A stretch of 64,000 nucleotides of DNA from the NCBI GenBank assembly GCA_024402475.1, contig JAKSTQ010000002.1, positions 1 through 64,000 on the forward strand, read 5' to 3'. The position numbers and the translations under genes were made by a program. Within the stretch, counting starts at the first letter, position 1; every line of letters starts with the position of its first letter. The notes beneath the pieces were generated by a model. It ran no database searches. It had not been told where the DNA came from and saw nothing but the letters and a program-made list of their open reading frames with translations. This DNA comes from Treponema sp. (GTDB taxonomy: Bacteria; Spirochaetota; Spirochaetia; Treponematales; Treponemataceae). Shown here piece by piece: positions 1-7,063 of the stretch.

Positions 1-78
1 ATTAGAACAACTGAACATTCCCAAAGCAAGAGTTGCTGCAACAGCGATTCCTGCAGCTTTTTTCAAAATAGCTTTCAT
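1..78 (-). CDS. Lipoprotein, N-terminal fragment (runs off the window)
   Basis: Only the first 26 codons are inside the window. They encode a short basic start (MKAILKK), a hydrophobic stretch and a lipobox-like end (GMFSC followed by SN), so the product should be a signal-peptidase-II-processed lipoprotein. A Shine-Dalgarno GGAGAG lies just upstream of the ATG (reverse strand). The function cannot be told from the signal peptide; solute-binding lipoproteins often look like this, but that is a guess. A terminator-like hairpin sits in its leader (see separate entries). Confidence 0.8.
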   Translation of the reverse strand, partial: MKAILKKAAGIAVAATLALGMFSCSN

Positions 79-107
79 AATAAACCTCTCTCCAATATAT
101 ATAAAAC

Positions 108-159
108 AAAAAAGCACAGTTCCCCTTAGTAAATAATTTTACGATAAGTACTGTGCCTT
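108..159 (-). terminator. Terminator-like hairpin in the leader of the edge lipoprotein gene
   Basis: Positions 111-120 and 150-159 form a 9-10 bp inverted repeat (AAAGCACAGT / ACTGTGCCTT). Read on the minus strand it is followed by a run of T residues (the A-run at 108-113), the signature of an intrinsic terminator. It lies between a plausible minus-strand promoter and the lipoprotein start, so it could be an attenuator rather than the end of another gene. Confidence 0.6.
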
Positions 160-229
160 ATTATTTTCAATGATATTCATTGTGACATTTGCTGTGTCCA
201 AGTAGTATAAAATTCCATGTCAGTATTTT

Positions 230-259
230 ATTATAACATGAAATCTAGTATTTTTACAA
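230..259 (-). promoter_or_regulatory. Putative promoter of the edge lipoprotein gene
   Basis: On the minus strand TTGTAA (259-254) and TATAAT (235-230) are separated by 18 nt. A start near 223 would give a leader of about 145 nt that includes the terminator-like hairpin at 108-159. The rest of the gene-free stretch 79-463 holds no other signal I can support. Confidence 0.45.
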
Positions 260-426
260 ATTTTATAATCAGACAATCTTACAGGCAGTTTTATAAAATT
301 TTTCATAGGCTTATCCATTAAGAATGTATTGCTTTCCTTGAACACAAAAGTAAGGGCAGAAATATGGATTATTTTTTTTATCAATTTTTGAAGGTTACCA
401 GCCATTGATAATTTCGCTGCTTAAAG

Positions 427-455
427 TTCAATTTTTGTCAGAATTGTGTTATACT
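427..455 (+). promoter_or_regulatory. Promoter of the diguanylate cyclase gene, probably leaderless
   Basis: TATACT at 450-455 is preceded at 17 nt by a weak -35 (TTCAAT, 427-432) and ends 8 nt before the ATG at 464. There is no Shine-Dalgarno in those 8 nt. A start 6-8 nt after the -10 would give a leader of 0-2 nt. Confidence 0.45.
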
Positions 456-463
456 GCTAAATT

Positions 464-1576
464 ATGGTTGAAGAGCAGCTTAACTTTACAGACTATCAGC
501 TACATACCTATAACAGATGGCAAAAAACAATTCTTCGCACAAGTTTACTGGCAGCACTGCTTACACTTGGTGCAGAAATTTTAATTTATTTTACTTTGCG
601 TCAGGATGTGAACCGAACTGATGTTAATGGGTTTTATGTTCTGATTCGAATTATTATTCCTACAGTTATAAATTTCGGGGCACTGCTTCTTGGAAAAATT
701 ATTTACCACAGCAACGTAAAAACTGAATTAAAAAATTTCTTTGCAAGTTTTTCATTTTTTGTGGTTACTTCTGTGCTTGCTGTTTTCCATAATTTTTTTC
801 CGCTGCTTTTGATATGTCCTGCCTTCAGTCTTGTTCAGGCAAGTATTTTTGGTGACAGAAAAATCCTTCAGATTACCGGACTGCTTTCAATTGTCACAAT
901 GATTGTTGCTGCCATTACTTACTGGCTCGATCCGGAAACTGGAGATGTGTTCTATAAAATTCTGACTTTGGGAACAAATGCAACCCTTACAGTCTGCTGT
1001 TATATTTTTGCAAATTCAGTTCTTAAAAGTCAGATAGAAAAAATTGAACATATTCATGCGACGTACAAAAGGCAGACCGCCATCATCGAAGAATTAAAAA
1101 TTGATCCGTTGACTCAACTTAGTAACAGAACCGCAATGCAGTCCGCAATCGAAGGCGTTCTTTCCAGAGCATCCGATAAAGGTCTTTCTTATCTTGCAAT
1201 TCTTGACCTGGACTTCTTTAAAAATGTTAATGATACTTATGGTCATGTTGCAGGCGATAAAGTTCTTATTACGCTTTCAGAAATAATAAAAAATACAATT
1301 TCATACAGAAATGCTTTCAGATTCGGTGGAGAAGAATTTGTCCTTCTTTTTGAAGATGCAACCAGAGAGCAGGTGAATTATGCAATTGCTCTTATCCGAA
1401 GAGATTTTTCTGTAACCCGTTTTGATTTTGCAAAGGACAAATCATTCACTTTAAGTGCCGGTGTTGCCATCAACAAAAAAGATGATACAAGTGCAAGCTG
1501 GATTTCCCGTGCAGATAAAGCTTTATATCACGTAAAGACTACAGGAAGAAATAACGTCAAATTCACTGAATCCTAA
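464..1576 (+). CDS. Membrane-bound GGDEF diguanylate cyclase
   Basis: The 370-residue protein has five or six hydrophobic segments in the first ~190 residues, a short linker that may form a coiled coil, and a C-terminal GGDEF domain from about residue 215 (DPLTQLSNR). The active-site motif is GGEEF at residues 288-292, so the enzyme should make cyclic-di-GMP from two GTP at the inner membrane. The allosteric RxxD site normally found just before the active-site motif is absent (the spaced positions are Ser and Asn), so product inhibition through that site is unlikely. The signal sensed by the membrane part is unknown. It is monocistronic, with a promoter suggesting leaderless translation. Confidence 0.93.
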   Translation: MVEEQLNFTDYQLHTYNRWQKTILRTSLLAALLTLGAEILIYFTLRQDVNRTDVNGFYVLIRIIIPTVINFGALLLGKIIYHSNVKTELKNFFASFSFFVVTSVLAVFHNFFPLLLICPAFSLVQASIFGDRKILQITGLLSIVTMIVAAITYWLDPETGDVFYKILTLGTNATLTVCCYIFANSVLKSQIEKIEHIHATYKRQTAIIEELKIDPLTQLSNRTAMQSAIEGVLSRASDKGLSYLAILDLDFFKNVNDTYGHVAGDKVLITLSEIIKNTISYRNAFRFGGEEFVLLFEDATREQVNYAIALIRRDFSVTRFDFAKDKSFTLSAGVAINKKDDTSASWISRADKALYHVKTTGRNNVKFTES

Positions 1577-1661
1577 ACCAGACAAAACTGTTTGATTAAT
1601 AAATCGGGTGGTCTTTACACTATTTTATAAATCGGCAACAATATGACCAGAGGTATAAATT

Positions 1662-2522
1662 ATGGTAAAAAATCGTCCTGCAAGTTTTGTTTTCATGACA
1701 GCGGTTTACGTACTTGCAACAGTTCTGGGTGTATATCTTTACAATTATTTTAATGCATCAGTTTTCCAGGACTATCGTCTTTCTCTTTTTGCGGCTGATT
1801 TTGCTGCAACTGTGTTTGTTTTTATTTTCAGTTTGATTTTCAGAAATGCATCTGTTTATGATCCATATTGGAGCGTTCAGCCGATTGTAATTCTTGTGGC
1901 ATTTGCAGTTGCAAAAGTAAACGCCGGCGGTCAGTTGAATCTTCTTGCAATTCTTCTGCTTGCAGCTGTTTGTTACTGGGGAATTCGCCTTACTGCAAAC
2001 TGGGCTTATACATTTGCAAACCTTACAGCTCAGGACTGGCGCTATACTATGCTCCACGAAAAAACAGGTTTCTTTTATCCGTTAATTAATTTTATTGGAA
2101 TTCACATGGTACCAACAATTGTTGTTTATCTTTGTATTCTTCCTGCTGTAATTGCAGTAAACACTGATGCTGCTTTTAAACCGCTTTGTGTTGTTTTTAT
2201 CCTGATGTCGGTTTGTGCTGCAACAATTCAGCTTATTGCAGATATTCAGATGCAGAAATTCAGAAAAAGCGGTGTCGGCGGATTTATCCGTACTGGTCTG
2301 TGGAAGCACGCCCGTCACCCTAACTACTTTGGTGAAATTGCAATGTGGTGGGGAATCGGACTTGCCTGCTTTACAGCAATGCCTGGCAACTGGATGCTTT
2401 TAACCGGTGCTTTTACAAATACTTTACTTTTTTGCTGCGTAAGTATTCCTATGGCAGAAGGCCGTCAGGGTAAAAAGCCTGGTTTTGCTGAATATAAAAA
2501 AGAAACCCGTATTTTGATTTAA
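1662..2522 (+). CDS. DUF1295 / steroid 5-alpha-reductase-like membrane protein
   Basis: A 286-residue polytopic protein with about seven hydrophobic segments. The C-terminal half holds the family signature ARHPNYFGE followed by tryptophans (from about residue 217), shared with DUF1295 proteins and isoprenylcysteine methyltransferase/steroid reductase-like enzymes that bind a cofactor near the membrane surface. The substrate in bacteria is not established. AGAGG precedes the ATG as ribosome-binding site. It converges on the antiporter gene and the two coding regions overlap by 4 bp at their 3' ends. Confidence 0.88.
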   Translation: MVKNRPASFVFMTAVYVLATVLGVYLYNYFNASVFQDYRLSLFAADFAATVFVFIFSLIFRNASVYDPYWSVQPIVILVAFAVAKVNAGGQLNLLAILLLAAVCYWGIRLTANWAYTFANLTAQDWRYTMLHEKTGFFYPLINFIGIHMVPTIVVYLCILPAVIAVNTDAAFKPLCVVFILMSVCAATIQLIADIQMQKFRKSGVGGFIRTGLWKHARHPNYFGEIAMWWGIGLACFTAMPGNWMLLTGAFTNTLLFCCVSIPMAEGRQGKKPGFAEYKKETRILI

Positions 2523-3694
2523 TCACTTAAAAATTTTTTATAAGTAAGATCAATTGCAAAGGCGCCAAGCGGTGCGGTTATTAATATTGCAAGTACAGAA
2601 ACTGTAAGAACAATATTACCGCACTCAAGGCCCATTGCAAGCGGAAGCCCGCCTATAGCCGCCTGTACAGTTGCTTTTGGCATGTAAGCCAGCGCACAGA
2701 ACAGGCGTTCCCTGAAATTAAGATTTGTTCCAAGAACGCAGATAAACACACCTGCCATTCTAAAGACCATAACTGCTGCAAGAACCGCAATAACCTTAAT
2801 TCCTGCATCAGCCGCGCTCGTAATCTCTACACAAGCTCCTACCAGTACAAATAAGAAAATCTCTGCCACGACCCAGATTTTGTCAAACCTTGACGACAGT
2901 CTTTTTGCGGTTTCTTCGTTCTTCATCTTAACTGCAAGACCGCTTATCATTACACCAATCAGACTTGCAAACGGAACAATGCCGGAAAACTTATCTTCGA
3001 CCGTTACCATCAGCAGTGATGAACAAAGCAGTACAATAAGTTTTGAAGTATCACGAATATGAATTTTTTTCCAGAACAGATTAAGGGCAATCCCTGTCAA
3101 ATATCCGATCCCGATTCCTGTTATGATTGATAAAGGAATGCCGGCAATTTTCCACAGTGAAATTCCGTCACCTTTAGCAAGCGAAGTAAAAGTTGAAAAC
3201 ATTACGATTACAAAAACGTCATCAACACTTGCGCCGGCTAGAATCATCTGCGGGATGCCTTTTTGAGTACCTCGGTTTTCATCAATCAATTTAATCATTT
3301 TAGGAACAACAACTGCAGGAGAAACCGCTGCTACAACTGCTCCCATTATTGCAGCATCAAGCCGGGAAATTCCAAGAATTGCCGGCGCCACAAGAATCAT
3401 TCCAGTCATTTCTAAAGTTGCTGGAACAAAGCACATTAAAACGGCAGAGCGCCCGTTCTTCTTTAAGTCAGAAAGATTGAGTTTAAGTCCAGCCCTGATC
3501 AAAATTATGATTAAAGCAATTTTGCGGATTTGTGTGGAAATATTGAGGATGGAATCATCAAGAAGATTAAAGACATGGGGACCTAAAACAATCCCCATAA
3601 GAATCATTCCGAACAGAGCCGGGAATCGGATTTTCTTGCACAGAAACCCGGCTGCCATTCCGGATAATAAAATCAAAGCAACAGTGAACAGCAT
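2519..3694 (-). CDS. Cation:proton antiporter (CPA family)
   Basis: The 391-residue protein is almost entirely hydrophobic, with 11-12 predicted membrane segments. A conserved Asp pair occurs in GASVDDVFV (about residue 155), the position of the ion-binding aspartates in NapA/NhaP-type Na+/H+ exchangers. No C-terminal TrkA-N or regulatory domain is attached, so this is the minimal form. Expected role is exchange of Na+ or K+ for H+ across the inner membrane. It lies downstream of the GH16 gene on the same strand but is probably a separate unit. Confidence 0.9.
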   Translation of the reverse strand: MLFTVALILLSGMAAGFLCKKIRFPALFGMILMGIVLGPHVFNLLDDSILNISTQIRKIALIIILIRAGLKLNLSDLKKNGRSAVLMCFVPATLEMTGMILVAPAILGISRLDAAIMGAVVAAVSPAVVVPKMIKLIDENRGTQKGIPQMILAGASVDDVFVIVMFSTFTSLAKGDGISLWKIAGIPLSIITGIGIGYLTGIALNLFWKKIHIRDTSKLIVLLCSSLLMVTVEDKFSGIVPFASLIGVMISGLAVKMKNEETAKRLSSRFDKIWVVAEIFLFVLVGACVEITSAADAGIKVIAVLAAVMVFRMAGVFICVLGTNLNFRERLFCALAYMPKATVQAAIGGLPLAMGLECGNIVLTVSVLAILITAPLGAFAIDLTYKKFLSD

Positions 3695-3725
3695 ATAGAT
3701 GCCATTCTAACTGTTTTGCCGCCGT

Positions 3726-4592
3726 TTATTCTAGTGTTTCAGGTTTTCGCTGATATGCTTTTACCCAGTCTACAAGGAAGTAAGAAGGTTTTGTAGAAAG
3801 AGTAGGGTCAACAGCGCCTGCCCATTTTCCGAATTCAGAAGTGATTTTCATATAGTGGTCGCCAAGAGCCGGTTCACCAAAAGCATCAACATAAACGTCA
3901 AGGAAAGGTTCTTTTTCGTCATCAAGGAAAGCTTTGTATTTTTCTGCTCCCCAGAAGAAAGTAACTGTGTGCCATTTTCCATAGAAACTGTTGTCGATGT
4001 AATGGCGGGCGTTACGCTGCTGGTGGTAAGAACCGTATCCGTCCCAGTGAGTTGCAGAGTTCATGTACATTTTTCCCTGGTCATTTGGGATGATTTCAAA
4101 GATGTCGATTTCGCCGTCGTATTTTGCAGTTCCGTCTTCGTCAGGTCTGTTTGCGTACATAAGCCAGAATGCAGACCAGAGGCCGCTGCGTTTTTCTGCC
4201 TTAAAGCGAATCTGGTAAGCACCGAATTCCTGTCCGAATTTGATTTTTCCGCTGTTAGCGCCTTCATCAAAATCGTATCTTGAACGGATTGCGCCGCTTT
4301 CGAGTCTTCCGTTATTGTTGCGGGCTTCAAGAACCAGATTCCCGTCTTTTACATAAGAACATTCATCGCTCCAGTAACCGCCGTGATCCTGACGCTGCCA
4401 CTGTGGACAACGAGACCATTTTGTTTCATCAAGTTTTGTTCCATTGAAGTCGTCAAAGAAAACCTGTGTGTAGTCAGCAAGATCATAGCTGTCTGGTGGA
4501 AAAACTTGTTTTGGTTCAGATGAACTTGATAAACAGCCTGTTAATGAACAGACAATGCCTGTTAAGATAAGGGGTAATAAAATATTTCTCAT
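3726..4592 (-). CDS. Glycoside hydrolase family 16 lipoprotein (beta-glucanase-like)
   Basis: Residues 1-20 form a lipoprotein signal ending in the lipobox LTGC, followed by a Ser-rich linker. The rest is one GH16 jelly-roll domain with the catalytic motif DGEIDIFE (around residue 165), where the two glutamates act as nucleophile and acid/base. GH16 enzymes cut beta-1,3 or mixed beta-1,3/1,4-glucans, agars or related polymers; laminarin or lichenan is the most likely substrate but cannot be decided here. At 288 residues it is a normal single-domain enzyme without a carbohydrate-binding module. Surface attachment suits a commensal feeding on plant or fungal glucan. Confidence 0.93.
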   Translation of the reverse strand: MRNILLPLILTGIVCSLTGCLSSSSEPKQVFPPDSYDLADYTQVFFDDFNGTKLDETKWSRCPQWQRQDHGGYWSDECSYVKDGNLVLEARNNNGRLESGAIRSRYDFDEGANSGKIKFGQEFGAYQIRFKAEKRSGLWSAFWLMYANRPDEDGTAKYDGEIDIFEIIPNDQGKMYMNSATHWDGYGSYHQQRNARHYIDNSFYGKWHTVTFFWGAEKYKAFLDDEKEPFLDVYVDAFGEPALGDHYMKITSEFGKWAGAVDPTLSTKPSYFLVDWVKAYQRKPETLE

Positions 4593-4680
4593 ATCTCCAT
4601 TGTCTCATATTTCATTTTTAAAGTCATCATTTATTTTTTTGAATTCTAGAAAGCATTTTGGATGAAAGCGCTGGCAGGAA

Positions 4681-5100
4681 TCAGTAGTCTTTTAATGCCC
4701 GTCTGTTTGCTTTTACTGCAGAGCGTAATTTCTTTTTGAGAAGGCGCTGTTCTTTAGATGCGGCGGTTGGTTTTGTCTTTTTTCTTTTCTTAGGAATTAT
4801 GATAGCCGCTTTTACTTTATTGATCAGACGTGCGGTTGCGATTTCACGGTTTTTTTCCTGGTAGCGTTCGTCATCAACATCGATAAAAAGTTCTGCTGCA
4901 CTATTGATGTTGCCTTTAAGCTTTTGTTTTAAAAGAAGGAATTCCTGAGGTTCGAGTCCCTGAATCTTTTCAAGTGGAATAACGGCGTGAACTTTTGTAT
5001 TAACCTTGTTGACATTCTGGCCGCCTTTACCGCCTGAGCGTGCAAAGGTAAAGGTGAGATTATCAGTTATAGATTTTTCAAGCAGATTCAATTCGGCCAT
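4681..5100 (-). CDS. arfB: ArfB/YaeJ-like peptidyl-tRNA hydrolase (GGQ domain)
   Basis: A 139-residue protein with the release-factor motif GGQ inside SGGKGGQNVNKVNTKV near the N-terminus and a basic C-terminal tail (KKRKKTKPTAASKEQR and on). This is the ArfB pattern: the GGQ loop hydrolyses peptidyl-tRNA on stalled ribosomes and the basic tail probes the empty mRNA channel. I chose the ATG at 5100 because GAGGAA lies 4 nt before it; a TTG four codons upstream is in frame but overlaps that ribosome-binding site. Confidence 0.9.
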   Translation of the reverse strand: MAELNLLEKSITDNLTFTFARSGGKGGQNVNKVNTKVHAVIPLEKIQGLEPQEFLLLKQKLKGNINSAAELFIDVDDERYQEKNREIATARLINKVKAAIIIPKKRKKTKPTAASKEQRLLKKKLRSAVKANRRALKDY

Positions 5101-5190
5101 AAAATTCCTCAATATATAAAATATATGTTACGCCCCCGTAATCGTCAAGAAGCGTTTAACACCGGCGCAAATTTTAAAGCACATCTTTAA

Positions 5191-5219
5191 TTTACAAAAA
5201 AAACTAATTGTGCTATATT
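5191..5219 (+). promoter_or_regulatory. Promoter of the 54-codon ORF / HTH / acylphosphatase operon
   Basis: TTTACA (5191-5196) and TATATT (5214-5219) are 17 nt apart, and the -10 carries the extended TG motif. A start near 5226 gives a leader of about 55 nt that begins close to a small GCCGTCGGC palindrome. Confidence 0.55.
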
Positions 5220-5280
5220 TTCATCGTTAATCAATAATAGCCGTCGGCTTAAATTAAACTTAATACAGGAGACGAATGGA

Positions 5281-5445
5281 ATGGTCGATAATACAACCCT
5301 AAATCATAAACGAAACGATTCCAAACGTATGGACGCGCATCTTGCGCATATGCGACTTACAGATAAACGTCTTTCTGTAAAAAGTGGTAATTGGCATAAA
5401 CATGGAAACACCGTGTTTTTTATTATAGGCAACGGGGCCTGTTAG
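5281..5445 (+). CDS. Small basic protein, 54 residues, unknown
   Basis: An ATG at 5281 is preceded at 8 nt by AGGAGA and opens a 54-codon reading frame that starts MVDNTTLNHKRNDSKR and ends FFIIGNGAC. It is rich in His, Lys and Arg in the first 40 residues, with a short hydrophobic end. I recognise no family. The good ribosome-binding site and the position between promoter and HTH gene argue for translation. It could be a real small protein, a leader peptide that controls the next gene, or a remnant. Confidence 0.45.
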   Translation: MVDNTTLNHKRNDSKRMDAHLAHMRLTDKRLSVKSGNWHKHGNTVFFIIGNGAC

Positions 5446-5466
5446 AACATAAATTGTAATGTGTCG

Positions 5467-5500
5467 GCTCCGTGGGCGTTCGCCCGAACAAAAATGGAGC
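5467..5500 (+). promoter_or_regulatory. Stem-loop that can mask the ribosome-binding site of the HTH gene
   Basis: GCTCC at 5467-5471 is complementary to GGAGC at 5496-5500, which contains the GGAG ribosome-binding site of the next gene. Between them lies a compact hairpin, GGGCG (5474-5478) with CGCCC (5481-5485). Folded RNA would hide the Shine-Dalgarno; a ribosome finishing the 54-codon ORF at 5445 stops close enough to influence it. Confidence 0.5.
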
Positions 5501-5505
5501 TAAAC

Positions 5506-5781
5506 ATGATTAATACATTTCTTAAACCCGTAGTAAATCTTCCTGAAACAGGAATCAAAATCAAAACATTAATGAAGCAGTCTGGTGTGTCAGCACGTCA
5601 GTTACAGGAACTTATGGACTTCCCTTATATCCAGACAGTTTACAACTGGACACGCGGTCTTAATCTTCCTACAATCGATAATCTTGTTGTTCTCTCACAG
5701 ATTTTTGGTGTTTCAATAAACGAAATCGTTGTTACAGATTATGTTGAAGTAACTGTTGGCCAGCAGGTCTGGAGTGCATAA
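5506..5781 (+). CDS. Small XRE-like helix-turn-helix protein
   Basis: The product (91 residues, MINTFLKPVVNLPETG...) holds one HTH_3-like domain: GIKIKTLMKQSGVSARQLQELM, then an aromatic recognition-helix region (PYIQTVYNWTRG), then PTIDNLVVLSQIFGVSINEIV, the usual XRE tail. It should bind DNA, but its targets are unknown and there is no effector domain. The ATG at 5506 is chosen because GGAG lies 6 nt upstream; in-frame GTG (5461) and ATG (5494) codons would add a sequence that coincides with the RNA hairpin. It sits 9 bp before the acylphosphatase gene. Confidence 0.8.
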   Translation: MINTFLKPVVNLPETGIKIKTLMKQSGVSARQLQELMDFPYIQTVYNWTRGLNLPTIDNLVVLSQIFGVSINEIVVTDYVEVTVGQQVWSA

Positions 5782-5790
5782 GGTTTTTGT

Positions 5791-6072
5791 ATGGCAGAAA
5801 AAATCCGAAAACATATAATTTTTTTTGGAAGAGTGCAGGGCGTCGGCTTCAGGTATTACAGTTCAAACTGGGCAAACGCACATGAACTTACAGGCTGGGT
5901 TATGAACCGTGAAGACGGAACTGTAGAAATGGAAGTTCAGGGCACTTCTGAAAAAATTGATAAATTGATCCAGTATATGGAACAGCGGGATTATGTGATG
6001 ATTGAACGCATGGTTCAGACGGTAATTCCTCTTGCAGAAAATGAGTGGGAATTCCGTGAACGTGGCTGGTAA
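5791..6072 (+). CDS. acyP: Acylphosphatase
   Basis: A 93-residue protein with the complete acylphosphatase signature: FGRVQGVGFRYY (catalytic Arg in the phosphate-binding loop) and GWVMNREDGTVEMEVQG, which provides the catalytic Asn. It hydrolyses acyl phosphates such as acetyl phosphate or carbamoyl phosphate in the cytoplasm. It is 9 bp after the HTH gene and probably co-transcribed; a strong terminator follows immediately. Confidence 0.95.
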   Translation: MAEKIRKHIIFFGRVQGVGFRYYSSNWANAHELTGWVMNREDGTVEMEVQGTSEKIDKLIQYMEQRDYVMIERMVQTVIPLAENEWEFRERGW

Positions 6073-6138
6073 AAAAAAGGCTGCATTGCGAATACCTTTG
6101 AAGTGAACTTCTTTCAAGGTTTGCAATGCAGCCTTTTT
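6072..6138. terminator. Bidirectional intrinsic terminator between acyP and the SPFH gene
   Basis: GGCTGCATTGC (6079-6089) pairs perfectly with GCAATGCAGCC (6123-6133), and an inner ACCTTTGAA/TTTCAAGGT stem extends it. It is flanked by an A-run on the left and a T-run on the right, so it can stop transcripts from both convergent genes. Confidence 0.92.
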
Positions 6139-6142
6139 GATT

Positions 6143-7045
6143 TTATTTCGATTCTATTTTAAGACCGGAATAATTTGGTGTTACGATGAACTGCTGGGCA
6201 GAAGCACCTTCAAGGTGGCCGTCCCATTTTTCATAATATTTCATTTTTTCTTCATGTTCCCAGGTTTCACGCTGAGTCTGAAGTGTTGCCTGAATTGCGG
6301 CGTTCTTGGTTTTCATTTCGTAAGCATCTGCATCAGCCTTAACTTTTTTTGCTTCTGCCCTAAGCTTTTCAGCTTCAAGTTCTGCTTTTGCTTCTGCAAC
6401 CTGTTTCTGTGCTGTAGCTTCTGCAATCGCAACTTCTGCTTTTGCAGTTTTTTCTTTCTGAGTTGCGTTCATTGTATCCTGAATCATGCGGTCAAATTCA
6501 CTTGACCAGTCCCAGTTACTGATGTTTACAGAAACAATTTCGATCGGCATGTCACTGCATTTATTCACCAGGTTTTCCTGAACCTTTGCACTGATTTCGA
6601 TAGTAGAAGAAGTCAGGTCGTAAATTGAATATTTTCCGATGATGTCTTTTACACAGGTATTTGTATTTGAATGGAAGCGTTTTTCAAGACTTGAACGTGT
6701 AAAGTTTGTTACATAGTTCATGATTCCATTTTCTGCAAAACGATAAACCAGAGTTGCATCAAGACCAACTGACTGCATGTCGGCAGTAATTGCGCTGTCT
6801 GAGCCGATAGAAAAATGCATTTCGTAGTTAACCGGACTCATGTCAAGTTTTGTTACTGACTGAACGAATGGAATTTTAAAATTGAAACCACTTCCTCTTT
6901 CAAGCTGTTTTGTGATTTTACCCATTGTCTTTACAATTGCAACTTCGTTTGGCTGAACTGTAGTACAGCAGTTAGGAAGAATAATTACTGCAAGAATTCC
7001 GGCTGTGATTATTGGCACGAATTTTTTAAAACCGTTCTGATTCAT
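6143..7045 (-). CDS. SPFH/prohibitin-family membrane protein
   Basis: The 300-residue protein has one N-terminal membrane segment (about residues 10-27, followed by CCTTVQPNEVAIV), a Band-7/SPFH domain, and a long Ala/Glu/Lys-rich coiled coil (about 205-265: repeated AEAxAxKQVAEAKAELEAEKLRAEAKK). It resembles prohibitin and HflK/C-type scaffolds that assemble into rings in the membrane and organise proteases or lipids. No partner such as ftsH or nfeD lies next to it. AGGAG precedes the ATG. Confidence 0.88.
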   Translation of the reverse strand: MNQNGFKKFVPIITAGILAVIILPNCCTTVQPNEVAIVKTMGKITKQLERGSGFNFKIPFVQSVTKLDMSPVNYEMHFSIGSDSAITADMQSVGLDATLVYRFAENGIMNYVTNFTRSSLEKRFHSNTNTCVKDIIGKYSIYDLTSSTIEISAKVQENLVNKCSDMPIEIVSVNISNWDWSSEFDRMIQDTMNATQKEKTAKAEVAIAEATAQKQVAEAKAELEAEKLRAEAKKVKADADAYEMKTKNAAIQATLQTQRETWEHEEKMKYYEKWDGHLEGASAQQFIVTPNYSGLKIESK

Positions 7046-7063
7046 TTTTGTCTCCTGTTAAAA

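Noticed and set aside
220..405. A 61-codon minus-strand reading frame upstream of the edge lipoprotein
   Set aside because: No ribosome-binding site and no family resemblance. It overlaps the likely leader promoter.
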